A DNA stretch of 64,000 bases from Delphinapterus leucas (taxonomy: Eukaryota > Chordata > Mammalia > Artiodactyla > Monodontidae), in NCBI RefSeq assembly GCF_002288925.2, contig NW_022098031.1, positions 5,823,371-5,887,370 on the forward strand. The letters are read 5' to 3'. The notes under the pieces are model-generated. The model did no database searches and was not told where the DNA came from. It saw nothing but the letters and a program-made list of their open reading frames with translations. Numbering within the stretch: the stretch's first letter is position 1; each line of letters opens with the position of its first letter. This document shows, one piece after another, positions 58,016 to 64,000 of this stretch. A program made the translations under genes and the position numbers.

Positions 58016-60000
58016 AAAGTAGACAAAAGGAAAGATGATGCACCAGGCATGCTTTTGTCATTTTGCTGTCACTAAAGGGTTGTTTATGGGTAAATGAATT
58101 GAGTGAGATTGAAATGAGTTTTTTTGCTACACTCGAGTGTTACTTTTATATACAGAAAAAGCAATTTAGAAAAATTATTTTTAAGACTAAATATTAAAAT
58201 TAACATATATTTCCCTCTTGCTTTAAGCTTATTTCACAAATTTTTAGTTCTATTCATAAGTTTGTCAGATTTTGATAATTATTTCTAAGGAGGATTTAAA
58301 TAATGTGTACTCCTGTTTCTAAATTTAATCATGCATCCTCGAACTTTAAGCAGTCTTCTATTATTATATTAGATTTCTTTTTCAAATACTTGTTGTCTAT
58401 GATAAAAATACTTCTAAGTTTTAAACATTCTTATAAGTCTAATAGATTAAACTTATATCACTATTTAAAAATTAGTAAGGCTTCAGCTTAAAGACATTAA
58501 TCTAAATCAATTACTCAATTATACATTTTTAAATTGTCTTTTAAAAGACTGTCACTCTAATAGCCAAACTGTCTTAAACAATATAAGGCAAGAATGCTAA
58601 TGATTGTATGAGATAGAATCTTGAGTAAGGTGGGTATTGATTTTACATGTGCAGAGCAGTTAAGAAACTTGACTAAGTTCATATAACTAAATAATAGCAA
58701 AATAGGATCGAGGTTTGTCTGATTTCAATTTCCTATAACCTTCACACTATGTTACCTGCTTTACCACATGCTAGAGACTAGCAAAAAAGAATTTTATTAA
58801 CTCATGTATTTAAAAGTTCAAGAAGTAGGGCTAGCTTCTAGTGTAGTTGGATATTGGGGTTCAAAAGATAACTTCATTATCCAGTTTTACCCTCATACTC
58901 TTGCAGCTTTGCTTTTTCATGTGTTAGCTCCATTTTTAGCTGCAGAAACAAGTCTTATATTTACCTACCATCTAATCAAATGCTGGTATTTCGTTTTTCT
59001 GAAATTCTCCAGCAAAGACCTCATCATATCCTATTTCTCCATTTTTACAATAGCTGCATCCCTGAAATATAACAACTAGCCAGGGAAATAAGATATACTG
59101 ATTCCCTTAGCTAAAGCAAGATCAACCTTAATGTGAGGTTCTATTTTAACAAATCATGTGGATCAAGAGTGACAAATAGGTGAGGCAAATGTGAGGAGAA
59201 AATCTGTTATTGTTAAAGGAAATTCTGAAGTGAATCCTGCCCTTTCTGCATCTACTAGGCTTGTTATTTGAAGACTTTTTAGAATTCCAGAATCACCTAT
59301 TAAAGTTGAAATGTCTACTTTTAACTTAATTAACCAATACCTTTAGTGTGATCTGGGGGAAGGAGGGGAGAGTGGCCTATATTTTGGCAACACAAGCTTT
59401 CCAGAGTAAATGGCTGCTGATTGGCAGATAGCTGGTATGAAGAATCATAGTGAGAATTGTACCAAGAGTAGATAGAGAGTATTGGACAAAAGATGCAATA
59501 AAAAGTGACACTTCCCTTAGCGGTTATCAGAGCCCCAGTTAAGCTGCTAGGTATTTGTTCAAGGCTAGGAGACTTAGGCACTAATAAGAGGAAGTTGTTA
59601 CACCAGTGTAAGAGGAATTGGACCATGTGGCGTGTTGTTAAGATAGGCAGTAAGGGCAGGGTTCTTAGTACCAGAATTCTATGAGGCAATGACTAAGACT
59701 TGGCTGGACACCAATACAGGAGTCACGGCTAGAGTAGTGAGAGCAGATTTCATAACAAGCAAGAACATTTGCTTTTAACTTAAGTTTCTTCTGCCTAAGG
59801 TCAGAATTAGCTCTGATAAAAATGGCTCCTGGAAACTGGCCTCAGACTTGAAAAAATAAACTTTGGAGAAGTGGGACCTGAAAGCTTCCAATCAAGGCAC
59901 CATGTGTCCTCAGGATTCTTCTCTAGGTCTCTTCTTTTAGAACACAGCTTGCCTTCATTTTCCCAAATATTATGTCTTATATTTTTTGTCCCGGGGATTT
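58016..60000. other. unassigned DNA
   Basis: I see no gene. A 119-codon minus-strand frame at 59330-59689 is the longest unexplained one in this part and has no recognisable domain. 58800-59080 may be an old repeat. Confidence 0.35.
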
Positions 60001-60510
60001 TTTCCAGCTTTATTGAAATAAAATTGGCAAAAAAAAAAATAATAACATTGTATAAGTTTAAGATGTATAATATGATTACTTGATATATTGTGAAATGATA
60101 AGGTTAGTTGACACATCCATCACTTGATATAGTTACAATTTTTGTGTGTGTGGTGAGAATATTTGATTTACTCTCTTAGCAAATGTCAAATATACAATAC
60201 AGTATTGTTAATGATAGTTACCATGCTGTACATTAAAGCCTCAGAACTTATTCATCTTACACCTGAAAGTTTGTACTTTTTGACCAACATCACCCCATTT
60301 CTCCCACCCTGGCCCCTGGCAACCACTAACCTACTCTCTGTTTCTGTGATTTCGGCTTTTTTAGGTTCCACATATGTGAGATCATACAATATTGGTCTTG
60401 TTCTGTCTGACTTATTTCACTTAACCTAATGCCTGAAGAAGAGTCATCCATGCTGTCACAAATGGCAGGATTTCCTTTTTCATGACTGAATAATATTCCA
60501 TTAGATATAT
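60001..60510 (-). mobile_element. old L1 3' UTR and ORF2 end, left part
   Basis: Antisense: 'ccagctttattgaaataaaa', 'catgctgtacattaaagcct', 'ccctggcaaccactaaccta' and 'tgaataatattccattagat'. The same L1 resumes at about 61115 beyond an insertion of about 600 bp. It is a relative of the copy at 54505-56056. Confidence 0.85.
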
Positions 60511-60616
60511 TTAATACATATAAATATTTTTGCACATATTTATTTACAGCTAGTAAGATCATCTTCTGTTAAATAATAAGGCACCATTTATATATACATA
60601 TATGATGTGCACACAA
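60511..60616. other. left flank of the insertion inside the L1
   Basis: AT-rich sequence that breaks the L1 reading at 'ccattagatatat'. Together with 60940-61114 it looks like an older insertion, itself later hit by the CHR SINE. The family is unknown. Confidence 0.4.
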
Positions 60617-60630
60617 AGAAGCAAAGGGAG

Positions 60631-60925
60631 GGACTTCCATGGTGATGCAGTGGTTAAAACTCCAAGTTCCCGATGCAGGAAGCCCTAGTTCGATCCTTAG
60701 TCAGGGAACTAGATCCCACATGCGTGCCATAACTAAAGAGCCAGCACTAAGGAACCTGCGAGCCGCAACTAAGGAGACTGCCTGACACAACTAAGACCCA
60801 GTGCAACCAAATAAATAAGTGAAATATTCAAAAAACCCAAAAACTAAGTAGCTATAGAATTCACAAATTTTGCTGTTAAGAAACAGATTGTGACTTTCAA
60901 TAATAAATATTTATTTAAGAAAAAG
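60631..60925 (+). mobile_element. CHR-type tRNA-derived SINE
   Basis: 'ggacttccatggtgatgcag' and 'tggttaaaactccaagttcc' start the tRNA-like part, with B-box-like GTTCGATCCTT. Then come 'gaacctgcgagccgcaacta', 'aaggagactgcctgacacaa' and an A-rich tail that is broken and extended by about 130 bases of AT-rich text. A perfect 14-bp target-site duplication AGAAGCAAAGGGAG at 60617-60630 and 60926-60939 includes that extension. Confidence 0.9.
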
Positions 60926-60939
60926 AGAAGCAAAGGGAG

Positions 60940-61114
60940 CTGAAGTGTACATTAGTATCTGGTAAGGAAGTTTATGTGGCAGCAACTTTACTAGAAAACT
61001 AGACTATACATGTTATTTTAGATGGAACTTTTTGTCTGTGATCTTTGGTAGAAAAAAGTCTCTTTAGGTTTCTTCACTATAAAAATGTTGCATTAGTTTA
61101 AAAAAATAATATTC
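60940..61114. other. right flank of the insertion inside the L1
   Basis: AT-rich sequence without L1 match, the counterpart of 60511-60616. Confidence 0.4.
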
Positions 61115-61567
61115 ATATGTATTTTCTTTATCCATTCATTTGTCACCAGACAGGTTGTTTCCATGTCTTGGCTATTGTGAATAATGCTGCAATGAACTTG
61201 GGGGTGTATATATCTTTTCTAGTTAGTGTTTTTGTTTTCTTTGAGTAAATACCTGCAAGTGGAATTGCTGGATTACATGCTAGTTCTATTTTTAATTTTT
61301 TTTAGGAACTGCCATACTGCTTTCCATAGTGGCTGAACCAATTTAAATTCTAACAGTGCACAAGGGTTCCTTTTTCTCCACATCCTTGCCAACACATGTT
61401 ATCTCTTGTTTTTTTGATAATAGCCATTCTGACAGGTATGAGGTGGTATCCCAATGTGATTTTGATTTGCACTTCCCTGATGATTAATGATGTTAAGTAT
61501 CTTTCATGTATTTCTTGGCCAGTTGTAAATCTTCTTTGGAAAAATGTCTATTCAAGTCCTTTGCCTG
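61115..61567 (-). mobile_element. old L1 ORF2 end, right part
   Basis: 'tttctttatccattcatttg', 'ttccatgtcttggctattgt', 'gtggaattgctggattacat' and 'tccacatccttgccaacaca', up to 'ttcaagtcctttgcctgtcc', are the antisense L1 ORF2 C-terminal coding region and continue directly from 60510. Confidence 0.88.
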
Positions 61568-64000
61568 TCCTGAGGATTTAAATAATCAATTGAATGTATA
61601 GGTTTGTGTTAATGTGCTTTTGTGCAAATTACCTTTTTTAGGGATTAGTTTAGGCAACCATAGATCAAGGGAATAACACTGGTGTTAAGTAGTTAATTAT
61701 CAGGATGTTAGAAACATTGATATAGAACCTAAATACAAGAAAATCCTTGGTCATACACAAATTAGTTTAAAAGCAATTTAGATACCTATCCATTGCTGAA
61801 GGTAATGAGGCTAACTCTATTCTTTCTTTAAAAAAAATCTCGGTCAAATTTGCAGATAGAGCCTGGAGCATCTTATCATGGCAGAAAATAAGGAAATGAC
61901 ATAAGGGGGAAAAAAAACCCACAATGATAGTGACAGGATATATCAAAGGGTCACAGGAGCTAACTGAAAGAGCTCCTGATGGGCAAACTTGGAATAATTC
62001 AGATAACAAAGTAAAGAATACAGACATAAGACAAAGATGCAACTAGGTATAATGGGAAGAGTATTAGATTTGTAACTGGGCAGTACAGTTCTGGTCTTAA
62101 ATGTGCCATTTCATAGAGCATAACTTCTTTACCTCTCAAAGACTAACTAACTTTCATAGATGATTCACTTTAGAAGAGACCTTTTCCCATTGCTCTAGCT
62201 TCCATAAAATGGGTCTTTTTCCCTAAACACTCCTAGCCTCTTATCCTGTCCTTACTTCTTGTGGCAATGGAATGAGTTTCCTTGATGGTAGGTGAGAGTC
62301 ATTAATTTATGATTCTTGATTGAATGGGGATAACCTAGAAATGGTTCTAAATGTGAGGTATTTGTTGTTCTATCCTTTCTTTTCTACTCTGGACCAACGT
62401 GAAACAGCTGAACAATGGCTGAAGCATTTGCTGTTTGGGCAACATGTTCTCTTGGGATTCAGCATTTTTCTATCTTCTTTACTGAGACTTTGTTTAAAGA
62501 GATCACCAGCACACTATATATAAACTTAAGATTCTGCCTTCTAATTTCTGAGAAAATTAGTTCTTCCAGTTTTATAAACTCTCTAGAAGAGTGGAGTGTG
62601 TGATTTGATTGTTCTACAACCAGCTAGGAAGTGAGTAGTCCCATTTCGGCTTCACACTATGTCCTCCATACTAGTTTTTATCAAACATATAGGAGATGTT
62701 TTGATTTACCTTCTGCCTTTGACTTAGTGCTCAATTGGTTCCAAACTTAGATGGGAAAAGGGAGGTGTTATTTGCTGAGACTCTCAAACCAACCTCAGCA
62801 TTTCATAAAACCAAATAAAATAATTTATGCTCTGGTAGCTTGAAAATAATAAATCATCATATAAATGTAACTTGTTATCATAGTAAAATGGAAGCTTTTG
62901 AAACTAACAGCCATAAGTGTTGTACTTCTATGTAAAAAATATTGTTACAACTTCTGTTACTACCCAAAATAATAATGAAATTCTCAGCTTGTTTAAAGTT
63001 CGTGGCAATCTTGCTTAGCTTTAGAGTGGACTCTTACACATTCCTAATTACCAATTATTTCCCTCTCTTTTTGCCCCTTACACGTTCAATATAAAACCAT
63101 GCTTTTAATTAACTTCTGCTTAGTAAATAGGTATTAAGATGCACACTTTGTGCTTCAGAACCACAATTAAAGCAGTAGGGTTAGTTTTTGCAGCGTTATT
63201 CTAATTAAAATACTTTTAGCTGTATTTGGCATGCATTAAAATGTCAAGTAATTGACAGCCCATAAGTGAAAAATTGATCCAATTATCAAGCCAGCTAGAA
63301 CTTTTTTCTTTTTTCAACTGCAAAGATTTATTATGGCCATTAGAATTACAGATGTTTATATGTTTGCTTTTAGTAATTGGAATTCATTTAACTTTGCCAT
63401 GCCCTCGGTGTTGTTTCTGCTCTTCAGTGGGATATACGATTCTTCAATCTTTGAAGTGCGCATTTAGAGAAAGCCTCCCAATTCTCTCTTCACGTGGAGG
63501 AGATAATCATGCTTTCACTGGAGTTTAGGGAATAGATTTTTCTTTTCATGTCTCCAGATGGTCCTTTTAGTAATGAATCACAGAGGAACATAGTTTATCC
63601 TAAGATATGGCTTCTCTACAACATCTTATTTTTTAAATTAATGATATAAATCTTTAACAAATTACTTAATTTAAGATATGCAAATAGAGTAAAACAAAAG
63701 AAAATATAATAAATGTTAACTTCTAATTGCAACTATTTGGTTAGTCTCTCCTGCAAAGTAATAAAAATATTTAATCCTCTCAATAAAAGCCAGCCCCAAA
63801 CCCTCCAAAATATCAATTCTATATAGGCTTGAAAGGTGTTTAATTTAGAATGATTATTAATAAAGCAGAAAAGAAAAAGATGGGGAGGATTAATATTTAT
63901 TCAGTTAGTTATATTGAGTTATTGGACTAGTACTGTGGGGAAGCAATACATATTATTTTTTAAGAATCTTCATCAGTAAATATTAGCCAACTAGGAAAAA
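61568..64000. other. unassigned AT-rich DNA
   Basis: About 2.4 kb to the end of the window. I see no gene. Frames of 91 codons (61767-62042, minus) and 84 codons (63274-63528, plus) show no known domain. Confidence 0.45.

Noticed and set aside
59330..59689. 119-codon minus-strand open frame as a gene
   Set aside because: No domain, no homology that I recognise, AT-rich context and no promoter or splice evidence. It is the sort of length expected by chance in 64 kb.

Overview
This is a 64 kb piece of a mammalian nuclear genome, AT-rich and without any protein-coding exon, RNA gene or CpG-island promoter that I can support. The lineage is shown by the repeats. There are ten tRNA-derived SINEs of the CHR type (5' end reading GGGCTTCCCTGGTGGCGCAG), several with near-perfect target-site duplications, and a full-length L1 of the cetartiodactyl type. 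No ruminant BovB/Bov-A2 elements were noticed. Together these point to a cetacean (whale or dolphin), or less likely a close whippomorph relative. The window reads as intergenic or deep intronic DNA.

Layout. Positions 1-9600 hold AT-rich, mostly unassigned DNA with three plus-strand CHR SINEs (about 2.56, 3.77 and 5.62 kb) and old L2-like tails. Positions 9623-17393 hold the dominant object: a full-length L1 on the minus strand (9635-17381) between 12-bp target-site duplications. It has a 3' UTR, an ORF2 remnant (endonuclease and reverse transcriptase), an ORF1 remnant and a 5' UTR of about 2.2 kb carrying a YY1-like motif and a G-rich tract. Both ORFs are broken. A 100-N assembly gap lies inside ORF2 and is flanked by a 334-bp near-identical duplication, probably an unmerged contig overlap.

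Positions 17.4-36.8 kb are AT-rich unassigned DNA with two L1 3' fragments, CHR SINEs at 23.4, 28.2 and 32.5 kb, MIR and MER5-like fragments, and a probable LTR at 34 kb. Positions 36.8-38.8 kb are a nested stack: MIR, a probable LTR, then an old L1 split by a deleted Tigger1 transposon and again by a young CHR SINE. Positions 40.1-41.1 kb are a probable LTR split by an L1 3' fragment. Positions 44-48.6 kb hold a CHR SINE, MIR, old L1 and hAT-Charlie-like fragments and a 1.7 kb L1 ORF2 3' segment. Positions 50.1-50.2 kb hold an internally deleted CHR SINE. Positions 54.5-61.6 kb hold two old minus-strand L1s (the second interrupted by about 600 bp that includes a CHR SINE), a GC-richer unexplained block at 56.1-56.4 kb, MIRs and a plus-strand L1 3' fragment.

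No genes act together here. The value of the window is its transposon stratigraphy and the assembly defect. I found no credible new biological system. Family names come from reading and memory of consensus sequences, not from a database search.
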